Shown in pieces: positions 1 to 12,514 of a DNA stretch of 64,000 nucleotides. Below the pieces are notes generated by a model, which was not told where the DNA came from, made no database searches, and worked only from the letters and a program-made list of their open reading frames with translations. The translations under genes were made by a program, and so were the position numbers. The DNA is taken from assembly GCF_042453785.1 (NCBI RefSeq), contig NC_091663.1, forward strand, positions 37,097,001 through 37,161,000, in the 5' to 3' direction. Source of the DNA: Malus domestica. Taxonomy: Eukaryota > Streptophyta > Magnoliopsida > Rosales > Rosaceae. Numbering within the stretch: the first letter of the stretch is position 1; each line of letters begins with the position of its first letter.

Positions 1-71
1 GACGAGTATCAATCACAAAGTTATCTGCATTACTCATATTTCCAAACCAATTAGATCCCTTCTCTTACAAT

Positions 72-121
<50 letters not shown>

Positions 122-358
122 TCACGCATTTTTTTAAACCCGAAGTCATGAGGAATGACAGTGTAGAACTCTCTGCAAGAGGATGATGCCCATCAAAAAT
201 TGGAATTCCAAAATTATTTAAGGCTAAAGGTACCAAAGGAAGAGAAGAAAAGAGGTATATATTAATCAAGCATTTTGTTAACAGTATATTTTAAAGAATT
301 AACAAATGAAATCACTCTTTTGTTGGGGTTTTGAAAGAGAGAGGGGGGGGGGGGTAGG

Positions 359-394
<36 letters not shown>

Positions 395-2899
395 TTACCC
401 GCTTAATTGTTCGATTAATTTCCTGTTAGATGAGCCAATCACATCAGAAATCCTCTGCAGGATGTTATAGCCCTATATGTTTCAAAAAAAAATATTATTA
501 TTGGTTCGTTGAATCTTCATGGAGAAACGGATTGAAAGAGAAGACACTATACACGAAACTTCAATGTTTTGTACCAAAATTCATACTGAATTGTTTCAAG
601 TTAATTTAGAGAAAGTCCTGACAGAAGTTTTAACAAATATCCTTTTCAGTTGTTCAACTTAACCAGTAACTGAAATACAATTATGGAAAATACACGCCCC
701 CTTGCCATGGAAGCAGCCATTCCTACTTGCAAATCTCAGTTTGACATGCACACAAAACTTTTTCTTTTCTTGCATAGATGTCGAAATGTGATCTAAAGGA
801 GCCAAGCAATTTCCTACAATTAACTTTCAACAACAAAATAACTAGCATGAACTGGAGGAGACTTCACTTCATAGGCCAAAAGCTTACCTTTAGAATTGTT
901 GATTTGCTAAGCTTACCCAGAGGCAACTTATCAGCGTTGTATCCTACCAAAGAAGAAGAATGTGTCCAAATAAGGGAAAAAGTACATCAGTCAACTAAAC
1001 AGAATACACTGAAAGAAACGTTTGAGTCTCCAAATAAAATTATTATTCCAATTTAAGCAACTGAACAGCCTTAGATTATTATGAGCTGTAATTTGCAATA
1101 TAATGTCTTTTTGACAGTGAATCAGACTAACCTATTTCCATCATATGCTGCTTCATCATGCCGATGTTGCAAATAAGAGATATAAACTTTGCAATGCAGG
1201 GCTCAAGTTGTGTTTCCAAAGGTTGATGTCCTAAAGAAGAGCCATTCTTTTCTTCAACCTGATAATCATTATCAAATAATAAGGAGCAAGCAAGATAATT
1301 TTCCTTTTCATTAGGAAAGACATGTCCTCAGTAATTTGCAGAATCGCTTCAGGGAATCCAGAATTTAGAAATTTATACAAACATAAACCAAGAGTTGTGG
1401 ATACTGACAGCTGACTGCTCTTCCTTTTCATTGTAATCCATTTCTATCCACATATAGCAGGATGGGATAGGCTGGAACATTTTTCGATTGGACCAATCAT
1501 TCCCGGTTTTGTCATAGAATTTCTGTTTAAACTCATTGATCGCGCTCTCACGGGATGCATGAGGAGCTAGCTTGTTCTGACCCTTGACACCTACTCTCCC
1601 CCATCTATAGTAAATCATGAAACTTCCACCAACATCAGATTCTGCATGTTACAAAGAAATAAAATGCGGATGAGTACACATAGCCTGAACTTGTGTAATG
1701 CGCCAATGCCATGAGGATCATAACTCAATGGAGCAGATGAAACTTTATATATGTGAAAAAAGCATAAACGATGTTTCTGTAATTTGTTAACCATTATAAT
1801 CAGTATTAGTTACAAACTGAAATCGTTCTCAATTTCTCAGTGAAATTTTATATAACTTGATAAGTTTGATTGCTAGAATCACAAGTGTCACCCTAACTCC
1901 ATCTGCATTGCTATGAATTCAAAATTACGACAATCTGAAGATCTAGTTGACTAATTATTTGTTGAAAGGAGGAAAGGGTTTACCAAGAACTTGAATCAGA
2001 TAGAACTTGTTATTGTTATGACCGACATTGGTCTGGTTTAACATGGCATCGTATATATCATCCCCCTACACCAAAAACATCATTCGATAATTCCTAATTA
2101 GAAACAAATGGAATTGACACCAATTACTAAGCAAGAAATGAAATTGACTTATCAATATAGACTTGCCAGTTGCAAAACATGATAATGTGCCTTTATGTCA
2201 TCCGGTAGCCACTGATCCAGTACCGCCGCACCCTTTTTGGTTGCGGTTATTATCTTCTCCTTGCCGCCATTTCCTTCCTCATTAGCTAGCATCACCACAG
2301 AGCATAACAAAATAAACACCCAGTTGTAATTCGAAAAACAAAAAATTTTCACTCGGATATAAATTGAGACATCTATTACTAGTCATTTCCAACAAAATAT
2401 TTCTTGGCAGCCAAACACAGAATGTGAAAGCTCATACCTTTACCTAGAGGAATGCCATCGGAATGTTCAGAAAGCCTCTCCAGCAATTCTTTTTTCGACC
2501 CAGTTGCCGAAACTCCACAAAGAGCGGCTTCTTCGCGCAATTGCTTCACGCTCATGCCCCTAAACTTTTCGGTGGCCTTCATTTTCTCGGACACATTTGA
2601 ATCCCCACCTCCCTCCTCTTCAATTAACTTCCTTTCCCTCTTTCTACTAACCAGTGAAGCTCCTGCTGCTGAACCATCACTTGCGCCTGTGGGTTGCTTC
2701 TTCTCCTCGCGAAGAGCAGAATCGAGCCTCCGAACCTGCAGAAAATCAAAATCAATATACCAGAGAATCTTGGAGAGAGAGAGAGAGAGAGTAGAGAGAG
2801 GGGGTGTTGTCCGACCAGGGTGGGCTTCGCTCCGGTGGTGGGGAGACCACGCTGAGCCAATTCGTTTCGGAGCTCTTCTACTTTGAGCTTGCTTGCCAT
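1..2899 (-). CDS. PARP2: PARP2-A: poly(ADP-ribose) polymerase 2, 5' part, cut by left window edge
   Basis: Nuclear enzyme that builds ADP-ribose chains from NAD+ at DNA breaks. Exons read on the minus strand: 2899-2816, 2735-2438, 2285-2167, 2065-1984, 1641-1409, 1258-1132, 943-888, 472-399, 172-126 and 24 to beyond 1. Exons 1-2 encode two SAP DNA-binding motifs ([19 protein letters not shown] and [15 protein letters not shown]), exons 3-5 the WGR domain ([15 protein letters not shown]), and exons 6-10 the start of the regulatory domain. Exon lengths and phases equal those of PARP2-C, and no in-frame stop was seen in these exons. The catalytic domain lies off the window. The ATG was chosen because it opens SAP1 exactly as in Arabidopsis PARP2. 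The exon 3 donor is GC, not GT. Near-identity to PARP2-C shows a recent duplication. Whether this copy is complete cannot be judged here. Confidence 0.87.
76..120. repeat. (GA)n microsatellite in PARP2-A intron 9
   Basis: Uninterrupted GA dinucleotide run only a few bases downstream (in gene direction) of exon 9. Sister runs lie at about 19597-19643 in PARP2-C and 11286-11332 in PARP2-B. The PARP2-B run is where its deletion of exons 7-9 begins. Confidence 0.95.
338..391. repeat. G-run and (GA)n microsatellite in PARP2-A intron 8
   Basis: A G homopolymer followed by GA repeats next to the exon 8 donor. A shorter version is present in PARP2-C at about 19867-19906, so the tract has changed length since the duplication. 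Confidence 0.9.
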
Positions 2900-5133
2900 T
2901 GGGGGAGAGATGGTTGAAACTGTGAAGCGGAGGAGGGATTTTGAAGCGGGAGTTACAGTGTGGAGGTCTTCTTTCTCCCCAGCGTCCGCAGCAAGCTTCT
3001 TTTGGCGGGCTTTCTGCGGGCTTTTACAAGCTATTTGACTTGTGGGCATAGGCCCAATGTTATGGTCAGGCCCACCGGGTTTGGGCCGAGTTAATTCGGG
3101 TCATATAAACCGAGTCAAACAAACACCGAAACGCCATTGAAATCAACTTCCATCTCGCTTTCATAATCTCTCTCTCATTTCCCACGCTCTGTTCTTCGGC
3201 CGCTCCCTCGCAAATTCACAGGAGCTTCAGACCATGAACACGAAAACATGAGATGCTAATGGCGGTGGAAGGTGGCGGTACGAGGACCTTATTTACGGAT
3301 TCAGGATAAAGGGATGGACTTCAATCTCAACACGTCAATGCAGGTTTTCATGGACTGGAGAGGCTGATAGGTAAGAAAAAGGTTTCCCAGGAATCATGGT
3401 AGAACAAACTGGTATTGTGCTTGAAGGGTGTATGGAAGGCAAAAAAATGCGTGCCAACACTGCCATGGATAAATGGTGACGAGACCATTAACAAGATTTT
3501 CGACATGGGACTCGGACGGCTCCTTCTTGGGATTGTGATGCAAAGTCCAGGAATTTTAGGGCCTGTTTGGCAGTGTACTTGAATCTAACTTTTTAAACTC
3601 AAAAACAATTTTTAAGTTTTAGGCCTTAAAAACTTGTTTGGTAGGACTATTTTCAAAAGCTGAACTCAAGACTAACTCAAAAATATAGTCTATTATTTAA
3701 AAACATAAAAAGTGAGTTTTTAGAGTTTTTAAACTTAAACTCACTCTTTCTTTTCTCTTCCTCCTCCACTCCCACTCCAAATCTCTCTCTTTTCTTCTTT
3801 CTCTATCCTTTTTTTTTTATTTTTTTCGTCTCTCCTCCAATTCGTTCTTTTTATTCTTTAGGTTCTTTTTCTCACTCATCTTCCTCTTTATCTCGTCTGA
3901 TTCTCTCTCTTCTTTCTTTTTCCTTAAATCATATCTTACTTTCTTTCCTCCTCTCTCCTCTTTCTACCTCTCTTGCGACCTCCTCTTTTTATATCTCTTT
4001 GTTATAGTTTAAGTCATAAGATTTAAAAATTTTAAATTAGAAACCAATCAAGTTTTTGAGTTTTCAAAAAAACTGTTTTCAAGAAATGTTCTTAAAAAAT
4101 GTTTTGAGAAATGATAAAATTTTTTAAATAGGATACCAAACAGGCCCTTAAGAGCTACTTTCACTCTTTGTTCATGGCTAAAAAACATTCCTTTTGCTAC
4201 TTCATGGTTCCTCTGCCTCCCATAACCTAAACTAACTAGCAATGTCATACAACCAAGAAATTATCGGTCTGACGATCATCGTGCTCAAGAAAATAGATGT
4301 TACTGCTAAGTGCCTGTACATATACGTTGTAAGTTTTTCGCTTATTTTGTCATCGTTTCAAATGTTATAGGATGAAATTATCCGGAAGATCGATGTACTG
4401 AATCCACAAGTATACCTATCCACAATTCCTTGCATGACAAGTTTGTCTACCTATATAGTACGCCAACTCTTCCTTCTGGTTCAGCAATATGTTAACATTC
4501 AAATTTGTCACGGGGTTGTAGAAAATTGTGGGAGTTGATGGTTCTGGACAAGCATCTTCATGTGTGGAAGTTGCGCCAATTCGAAGGACCCTCCTTGGAG
4601 GCAGCTCTCCACCCCGCGAAAGGAGGTGGTTCATGAGCATTTCTTTGCAAACTCCATCAATGCGTCCTTCCTGTAGAGATGTTTTAGACTTTTTGGGAAT
4701 GTAATTAGAAGTCTTGCGGAGTTGTACATACTTACAGGGATATTGAAAATTCTAGTATGTTCCGATGTATACCAGGGGTTTTAGACGTGATATCAAAAAT
4801 ACACACCAGAGCATATGCTAGATCGGAAAGTCTTGTATGTATAAGATCGTAAAAAATTAGTCTTGCAAAACCAAACCGAAATGTGTTTTCCACCAAAAGG
4901 AAAATATCAGATGCAATTAGCACTTACAAGCAGAAAGAACATAATCCATGGTGAATCTTGGGATGTTCATATGAGCACACGAAAACGAAAATTTGGCTCC
5001 GTAATTTTTTTTTTCCCTTTTCTAATATATCCCGGCAATAATAATACATCGAAGCATTGTATCTCAACGGATTAACAACATTCTAGTTAAGGATCCATGG
5101 CTGCAGCTTACATGAATAGCGAAGACCTAAATC
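2900..5133. other. PARP2-U1A spacer, left unit; no recognisable gene
   Basis: The stretch covers the PARP2-A upstream region, then sequence also present between PARP2-C and U1A (22431-24082). Short plus-strand open stretches occur around 3390-3560 and 4370-4680, but they are broken differently in the two units and match no family I recognise. They may be relics of an older gene. A MITE at 3559-4147 accounts for most of the length difference from the right unit. Confidence 0.6.
3559..4147. mobile_element. Tourist/Harbinger-like MITE (family 1), TTA target duplication
   Basis: The terminal inverted repeats read GGGCCTGTTTGG at the left and CCAAACAGGCCC at the right. TTA flanks both ends (3556-3558 and 4148-4150). 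The sister unit has the uninterrupted site with one TTA near 23101, so insertion followed the duplication or was lost there. The interior is AT-rich with a pyrimidine-rich core and no transposase. A second member in reverse orientation is at 46476-47053. Confidence 0.92.
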
Positions 5134-7313
5134 CTACTTTTTGGCATAGGTAATCAACATCGAACTCTGCGGTGTCAACTTAAAAGCTTGGAGTTCCTGC
5201 ATTGCTACTGTTGATTGCATCTCGTCTCCATACTCCACAAAAGCAATACCAGGCTTCGCTTCGACCATTCTAACCTCCTTAAAACCAGCATACTGGCAGA
5301 AGAGCATTTGCAGCATCATGGGAGTTGTCTCCTGCGGAAGATTCTGAACAAATAGTATGTTGTTTGGTGGAGCAGGAGCCTCAGGTAACTTCACACCACC
5401 AGGATACGGTATTTGGGAAAGCTGCACAAGTTTGTGAGAGAGAAGAGTGGTCAAGGATTGCACAAGAGCATATAATTGAGGAATAAGTTTCATCATTTTA
5501 AAATCAACCAAACGGGCTAAGCCGCAGATTATAAACTTATCCAAGGAGCATGCTTGAGCCTAGACTCCCACTTTAATGCGTAATACAATTTTCAAGCCAG
5601 ATTTAGATATCAAAGTGTAACTTGTAACAGTGAACTCCATGTTCGATAACCCAGCACAGTGCTTTCTACTAATTTCATGTCAAATACACCAGTTTCAATG
5701 AACCAATACAAACTTGGAATAGATAAACCATGAAGGGTACTACTTGAATGAAAAAAATTTCCAATCACCGAAATAAACCAAAAAAAACTACTTTATCCGT
5801 GTATTTTCATCAACAGTTTCCAGCGGTTATAAACCTATCTAATTTGTTTACGTTCCAAGTAACTTGTCAACTTCCCAACTTTTATGAGCCACATGCTGTT
5901 TTTCCACCAAATAAACTTCAGAATCAGTTAAGAGTTGTTTCAGTTCAAGCAACACCAATCACGACATGTGATAAATATGATCATAGATATCCAAATCAAA
6001 ACATAAATAGTGTGTTTGTACTCAAAATATACCAATTTTTACTTATTTGGGCAATTTGGGTAAAATATGGCATTTAGAGGATTAATGAGCAAGAAGACTA
6101 ACTTTGAAGATATTTAGCTATCAAGTGGAGGGGTTTGACACTATAATATTGTTTCTCCTATTTGTTTGAGTGGTGGAGGTTTGCCAAAAGAATTGATTAA
6201 TCAAGACAAATGCATGCTTTTTCATGCAAGTGGATGAGAATGCACCATGAGAGCTTTCGAACAAAGAACATGCGAAAGAAGTCAACTTGCTTCTTTTAAA
6301 TGTTAGTTTATTACAAGTAGGAAAATATGTGATGAAAGCATGTGGTAGAAATGCAAGTTCCTCTTTTAATATTGTTTCTACATGCAAGTTGGCAAATGCA
6401 ATGCAAGCTGCCCAAGCTTCTTTCGGGCAAGTACAAAGATCTCAGCAAGGGGGCTCTTCCAGACCTCTATATAAAGAAGCAGATGGAGAATGATTATACA
6501 CACTCAAAACAACCAATCAAAACTCTACTCAAATTAGCTCATCAGCTTCCTTGTAGACATTTATTTTTAGCCAAGCATCCTTTGCTTTTCTTGTTTATTA
6601 GCTCTGCTACTCACTTGTAGTATCGATCTGATTTGTAGCTTTTATGTACAACCCTCTTTCAGTCATTTAATCTACAAGCAATCTGCACTATATTAGTCAC
6701 TTTCCTCTGTTATTTATATTTCCAAGCAACCTTGTCATTTACATATTGTTCTATCTCTCCATATAAGTAAAGTCCTTATTTTTAAGGCAAATAAAGAACC
6801 TTAATTTGAGTAACTCCCACTCAATGGCACAATCTCTTGGTTCGAAGTCAAACTCAGGTGCAACTTCAATCATTCAAATCCCGTCTACCAGCGGCATCTA
6901 GTAGTGGCACGCCCATACCCACCAATCTCGTATGTGAGCAAATCCCCAGTATGCCCGCAAGGCCCATGGCGGATTTAAGGAGCAAACATAGTGAAGGTAT
7001 AAACAAAGCTGAAATTGGGAGTAAGTTATCCCTCGATGAAACAGAAAACTTGCTTACCGGAGGTGCTGAACCATAGGGACCGGCACAAGCAGGAACGCCA
7101 CCCATTCCGGCTTGGCTCGCATCATGTTGCTCTTTTCGTTTTTTCCCTGCCGCATAAGGAACAGAAAAACAAATTTTAAGATCATAAAAAACAAATGCTT
7201 TTATAAACGGAGAGAATGTTTTACCCTTTTCCTCATGCCTCTTTCGTCTTTCGCGTGGAACAAAAGTACCATCAGCCTTTGCTATCCGATTGTGTGTTAG
7301 CATATTGTATTCT
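5134..7313 (-). pseudogene. U1A pseudogene (U1 snRNP protein A) lacking exon 1
   Basis: Duplicate of the intact U1A gene at 24083-30968. The last exon (5421-5134, 96 codons with stop) is open and encodes the second RRM with the motifs [12 protein letters not shown] and [13 protein letters not shown]. Exon 3 (7146-7058) is open. Exon 2 (7313-7225) is 5 bases shorter than its sister, which breaks the frame. Exon 1, with the RNA-binding first RRM and the start codon, is absent: homology to the intact copy stops near 7391. Intron 3 carries a solo LTR (6013-6988). Without RRM1 the copy cannot make a normal U1A, but the intact RRM2 exon could still be transcribed or act as a donor for gene conversion. 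Confidence 0.9.
6013..6988. mobile_element. Solo LTR in intron 3 of the U1A pseudogene
   Basis: LTR retrotransposon fossil. It begins TGTTTG, ends CAAACA, and is flanked by the 5-bp duplication TAGTG (6008-6012 and 6989-6993). The sister intron at about 29743-29747 has a single TAGTG, so the empty site is visible. A TATA-like CTATATAAAG lies near 6468. No internal region or second LTR remains, as expected after LTR-LTR recombination. Superfamily not determined. Confidence 0.85.
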
Positions 7314-7391
7314 CTGTATTAATCACATATCAGTAAAATGATTCCAAAAAACAAAACAAATTAAAAAACGGGAAAGTCTTCCGGTAATCAC

Positions 7392-7815
7392 GATTCATCT
7401 CCTTCTGTATCTCTCACCAACGCATATGTTACACTCGAGTCTTTCTTGTTCAAGTCCGACGTGGAGACTCGTTTAAGTAAAAATTGAAATTTGAGGTCGC
7501 CCTCTAAAACCACAAAATTGTGTTAGAAGAACATAGATTCTGGATGAGGTCATGATGAAATCTTAAGTGTAGGAACATAAATACTTGGCGTGTGTTTGCA
7601 GCCAGTGCTTGAAAAATGGGGTGTCGTAGTAAATGCTTAATTTGGTTACACACTCATGTATGTATGTAGGGGATTTGAATGTGAAACTCAATCATGCTTC
7701 CTTTCCTTCCTTCCCCAATCCCCATAAACTTCAATTTTTTCCACCATACTTGATTGATATATTTGACTTGGATTCAAGCACTAAAAAGAACAACACCACA
7801 AAAGGTACTTGTGGT
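7392..7815. other. Unique spacer between the U1A pseudogene and PARP2-B 3' flank
   Basis: Homology to the intact U1A unit ends near 7391, and homology to the PARP2-C 3' flank begins near 7816. Between them I see no gene, repeat pair or RNA. It marks a duplication breakpoint. Confidence 0.6.
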
Positions 7816-8233
7816 GGTCTGGGTAGGTCCATCTTTATTGGGATTTCTTCATTTTCTTATCCATTTCTTTGCTTTAACACCGACTAGCTATTAATTTACT
7901 GATATTTCACTCAATTTTATTAGTATTACAAAACAAGGGTTGTGCTAATATTTGGGGCGGAAGGACTCTTAAGGTGGAATTCATGTTTAGAAAGAGTAAA
8001 AATATGAGATAAATAGTTTTTTTTTTCTGTTGAAATTAGACGTTCCCATCCTGTCACTCAAAATACGATATTCGTGCACAATTTTTTCTATTTGTGTTTT
8101 CGATGAGTAATATATGCATGTGTTAAAATGTGATTTACAAGGAAAGAATGGAGGAGACAAGTTGAAAAACAAAGATAAATAAATGAAGGCAAAATGTACA
8201 TGACTACAACACCGATCATATCTAGTTCCATAT

Positions 8234-9115
8234 GGCAGCGTTTGGTACGCGGACCGGATGGGACAGAATATGTTGGTTGTTCCGTTCTGCGTTTGGTACG
8301 CGTTGAACGGAACACAAATGACTGCGGAGCCACAACCGGAGGTGCAGAGACTGCCCGGGAACGAGTCACATGGAACTGATAAATCAACAAACCAGATAAT
8401 GAAGCATAATAAACTTAATTGCAAAACCCAATTCAGATTGGATCTTCCTGCATCTGATTCAAGAATCTAAAAAGTGTCTGCATGTAAATTCAAGAACCCA
8501 ATTCATAAATCCTCGAACATTTTCATCAAAAACGAAAACCCCCTAAAACCCACGAATCCACATGCCATTTCAACAAAAACCAACAGATCTTATCACAAAT
8601 ATTGATCAATAAACAAAACCCAGATCGCCGACTTCGACTTCTATTCCCTCCGATCGCAGCCCCTGATCGGCCACTTCTTCTCCGGAGACGGTCACGGCGA
8701 CTCTTCCTCCCTCACTATCTCCGAGTCAACTCATCCAACGGCGGCTAGGGACGCCAGCACCACCAAGCCATTGCTCCGATCGCACGGCCTGAATGAGATT
8801 GGATCTTCTAATTCTTCTTCTTGTTCGTCGTCGTCGGCTGCTCTGGTTCGCCTTCTGGTGGTAGGGGCAGACGGAAAGGTTATAATTTCGACCCCATGCC
8901 CTCAGATGGAAGCGAGGAGGAAGAAGGAGACGAAAATGTTATAATTTTGTGTTTCACAGATGTGGAACGAGTCGTTCCACAGGGGAGCAGAACGAAAAAT
9001 CATCCGAAACTTGTTCCGTGGAACAGCGCATTCCACTCGTTTTAGGCGCACCAAACGTGGGACGGAACGACTCGTCCCACTCCATTCCGTCCCGTCCCGC
9101 GTAACAAACGCGACC
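8234..9115. mobile_element. Non-autonomous DNA transposon with TAT target duplication and a possible captured coding stretch
   Basis: The ends are inverted repeats: GCGTTTGGTACGCGG at the left (from about 8238), and at the right a sequence whose complement starts GGTCGCGTTTGTTACGCGG. TAT flanks both ends (8231-8233 and 9116-9118). The PARP2-C 3' flank carries the uninterrupted site near 17264. The 3-bp duplication suits a PIF/Harbinger-type element, although TAT is not the usual TTA/TAA. The interior around 8615-8935 is GC-richer than the ends and holds an open plus-strand frame including DFDFYSLRSQPLIGHFFSG. I do not recognise that protein. Confidence 0.8.
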
Positions 9116-9127
9116 TATATCCAGATG

Positions 9128-11283
9128 CTAATCATTCTTGAAATTGAAATTAACTTGAACAACGTAGCGCATCCTGATCTGTTCCACAGAGTAAACTACG
9201 TACTCATTGTACGTTAATGGACCCTGCAAGGTGCACGTAAACGAAGATTAATTTACAATGAAGCTGCCTGCCTGGTTCAACAGTTCCAAACCAAATTCAC
9301 ATCCAAAGTAGTTCGAAAAAATGATGTATTTCTACCTGGTGGCTTGTATTCTCTTTCGGCTTTCCTAGGGGAACCACGACAACATCATCTAGTAACTGAG
9401 CTTCTGAAAAATCTGGTTCAGTTCCCCCAACTCCTTTAGTGCTGCAATATTATGTTACATGCCAAATTAAGTCATGCAATACACGTCTTAGTTTCGAAAA
9501 AAATGGAGATAATGCAACAAGTTTTCGTCAAAAGTTACTTCTCTCACACAATGCAGATAAACTTCTCGGTCTAAAAAAACACAAAGATTATACAGAAGGG
9601 AAGATAAACTTCCAGTGCAAAATACCAAAAGCATAAATGACCAGAAGAAGCTTCATCACTTAAAACAGTCTAGTTATTACTTATGAGCAATAGATGGGAG
9701 GGTCCAATAAAGAAAACAGAGACGCAAACCTTAGTTTTCCTACGGGTAACTTGTCAGCATCGTACTTTGCAGTTAAAAGCTCAGCCATGTCGCCCAGCGC
9801 AACCTAAATAAACCATAGTTTAAAAGTATTTAGAACATTTAGTGCGAAAAAGTCCCTAGGTATTCAGTTGGGCTTTCAAGTGTAGCAGATCTGCGGTAGG
9901 GGAAATTCAAATTTTTAATCCAGAAATATTTTTCTCGTCTCTCGTATAAATCTTGATCTTAATGATATACAATGCATTGAAGGATATATTTGATAATCTG
10001 ATGCCAATCCACTCTTAACACCAGGTATTTTTGTTTTTAGTATAAAATTTATGTTTTTTACTTGCTGAAACTTGAAAGACTACCTCACATAGAAGCAGCA
10101 CCCCAGATGTACAGCCATTAGATGCATGGCAAAACTTTGCGCTTTTGGAGAACATGTCTGCAAAGTAAACTCCTTTCCCGAACATGTGACCAGTAACTGG
10201 GGCTTCAGGTGGAGCTATGCGCAAGCCTGGGTTGTCACGACACATGTTTAACTAAATTATTAAGCAGTAAAAAATTCATACTGTATCTGCACGAGTGTGC
10301 ACACAGTGACACACACGCAAACACACCCACCCATGATTCGAAGCTAAACCATAAAGGATCACCTTGAGATAATATACCAACCCAGTTTGTAAGACGAGAA
10401 CCATGCCATAAAAGCATTCTATTTTTTGTCCTAGAAAACTGCTCACAAGAGTAAAACACAATTAGAAATTGCTTAAAATAAAAATGTAGGATATTCATGA
10501 CCAAGAAGGAAATTCCAAGTACTTGTAAAATTATCCAACATTTTATGAAAAGCCTCTCATAGATCAACCTAACCTTTCTGAAGCGTTCAACTTCACGCTC
10601 TTTAGATGTGTAGAATATTTGAACAATATCAACAGTGTAAGTTGAATGTGTTTTTGCATGAGTATTACGCATATATTTTGTAATCTGACAACAGCAATAA
10701 AATTCACAAGAATCAGCACCAACAGTGTAAGTTGAATTAGCTTAATTTTGTTTGTATTCGAATTTCCATTGCTTATAACTCATAGTTACCATATCAAATT
10801 CTTGAGAATCAGCACCAACCGGTGTCAGCTCACAATGAAGGCTTTGATAACAGGAATACAAGGGATCTCCCTATAATGGTGGCAGAAACAGACATTAGTA
10901 GGAAGGATAGATACTAGGACATAAGGGCAAGTCTGCAAGTGAAGCATGAGGAACAAGACTAAAAGAGATTTACCTGCATTCCTGTGTCATCCTTCAACAA
11001 TTTCGTTGCAACCTCAATTTCACCTTGTGCTTCAACCTTCAAGTAGAGAAGAGTTAATGAACACACAAATAGCACATGCAGGTGGCACGATACTTATTCA
11101 AAGGAAAATAACCTTTGATTTAAGTTTGGAAGTTCTTAGCCGAACTATCCACACATATACATGAAACAAATTACAGAAAGAATTACCATTTCTAGCTTGT
11201 CTTTCAACTTCTGAGGAGTATCAATCACAAATTTATCTGCATTACTCATATTTCCAAACCAATTAGATGCCTTCTTTTACAAT

Positions 11284-11334
<51 letters not shown>

Positions 11335-12501
11335 TACATCAGTTAACTAAACAGAATACACCAAAAGAAACGTTTGAGTCTCCAAATAAAATTATTATTC
11401 CGATTTAAGCAAGTGAACAGCTTTAGATTATTATGATCTGTAATTTGCAATATAATATATTTTTGACAGTGAATCAGACTAACCTATTTCCATCACATGC
11501 GGCTTCATCATGTCGATGTTGAAAATAAGAGATATAAAATTTGCAATGCAGGGCTCAAGTTGTGTTTCCAAAGGTTGACGTCCAATAGCAGAGCCATTCT
11601 TTTCTTCGACCTGATAATCATTATCAAATAGTAAGGAGGAGCAAGCAAGATAATTTTCCTTTTCATTAGGTAAGACATGTCCTCAGTAATTTGCTACCAA
11701 AAACATCATTAGATAATTCCTAATTAGAAACAAATGGAATTGACACCAATTACTAAGCAAGAAATGAAATTGACTTATCAATATAGACTTGCCAGTTGCA
11801 AAACATGATAATCTGCCTTTATGTCATCCGGTAGCCACTGATCCAGTACCGCCGCACCCTTTTTGGTTGCGGTTACTATCTTCTCCTTGCTGCCATTTCC
11901 TTCCTCATTAGCTAGGACCACCACAGAGCATAACAAAATAAACACCGAGTTGTAATTCGAAAAACAAAAATCTTCACTCGGATAAAAATTGAGACATCTA
12001 TTACTAGTCATTTCCTACAAAATATTTCTTGGCAGCCAAACACGGAATGTGAAAGCTCGCACCTTTACCTAGAGGAATGCCATCAGAATGTTCAGAAAGC
12101 CTCTCCAGTTTTTTCGACGCAGTTGCTGAAACTCCACAAAGAGCGGCTTCTTCGTGCAATTGCTTCACGCCACTAAACTTTTCGGTGGCCTTCATTTTCT
12201 CGGACACAGTAGACTCCCCACCTCCCTCCTCTTCAATTAACTTCCCTTCCCTCTTTCTACTAACCCGTGAAGCTTCTGCTGCTGAACCATCACTTGCACC
12301 TGTGGGTTGCTTCTTCTCCTCGCGAAGAGCAGAATCGGGCCTCTGAACCTGCAGAAAATCAAATCAATACCAGAGAATCTTGGAGAGAGAGAGAGAGAGG
12401 GGGGGGTGTTGTCATACCAGGGTGGCCTTCGCTCCGGTGGTGGGGAGACCACGCTGAGCCAATTGGTTTCCAAGCTCTTCTACATTGAGCTTGCTTGCCA
12501 T
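9128..12501 (-). pseudogene. PARP2-B: PARP2 pseudogene with two internal multi-exon deletions
   Basis: The start (ATG at 12501) and SAP exon 1, exons 2, 3 and 6, then exons 10-18 are recognisable. These include [11 protein letters not shown] and [14 protein letters not shown] of the catalytic domain and a final stop at 9130-9128. Exons 4-5 (most of the WGR domain) are lost at a junction near 11693. Exons 7-9 (part of the regulatory domain) are lost at a junction near 11332, where a (GA)n run abuts intron 6 sequence. Exon 2 also has small deletions. The remaining exons differ from A and C at many more sites than A and C differ from each other, so B is the older or faster-decaying copy. A residual catalytic fragment could be transcribed, but normal PARP2 is not possible. 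Confidence 0.88.
11286..11332. repeat. (GA)n microsatellite at PARP2-B deletion junction
   Basis: This GA run is orthologous to the intron 9 run of the other copies. It is followed directly by AAAGTACATCAG, which in PARP2-A belongs to intron 6 near 980. The repeat therefore marks one end of the exon 7-9 deletion. Confidence 0.9.
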
Positions 12502-12514
12502 TGGGGGAGAGATG

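Noticed and set aside
51-269. Open frame with a (Ser-Leu)n run on the minus strand at PARP2 exon 9
   Set aside because: It is the wrong frame of exon 9 continued through the GA microsatellite.
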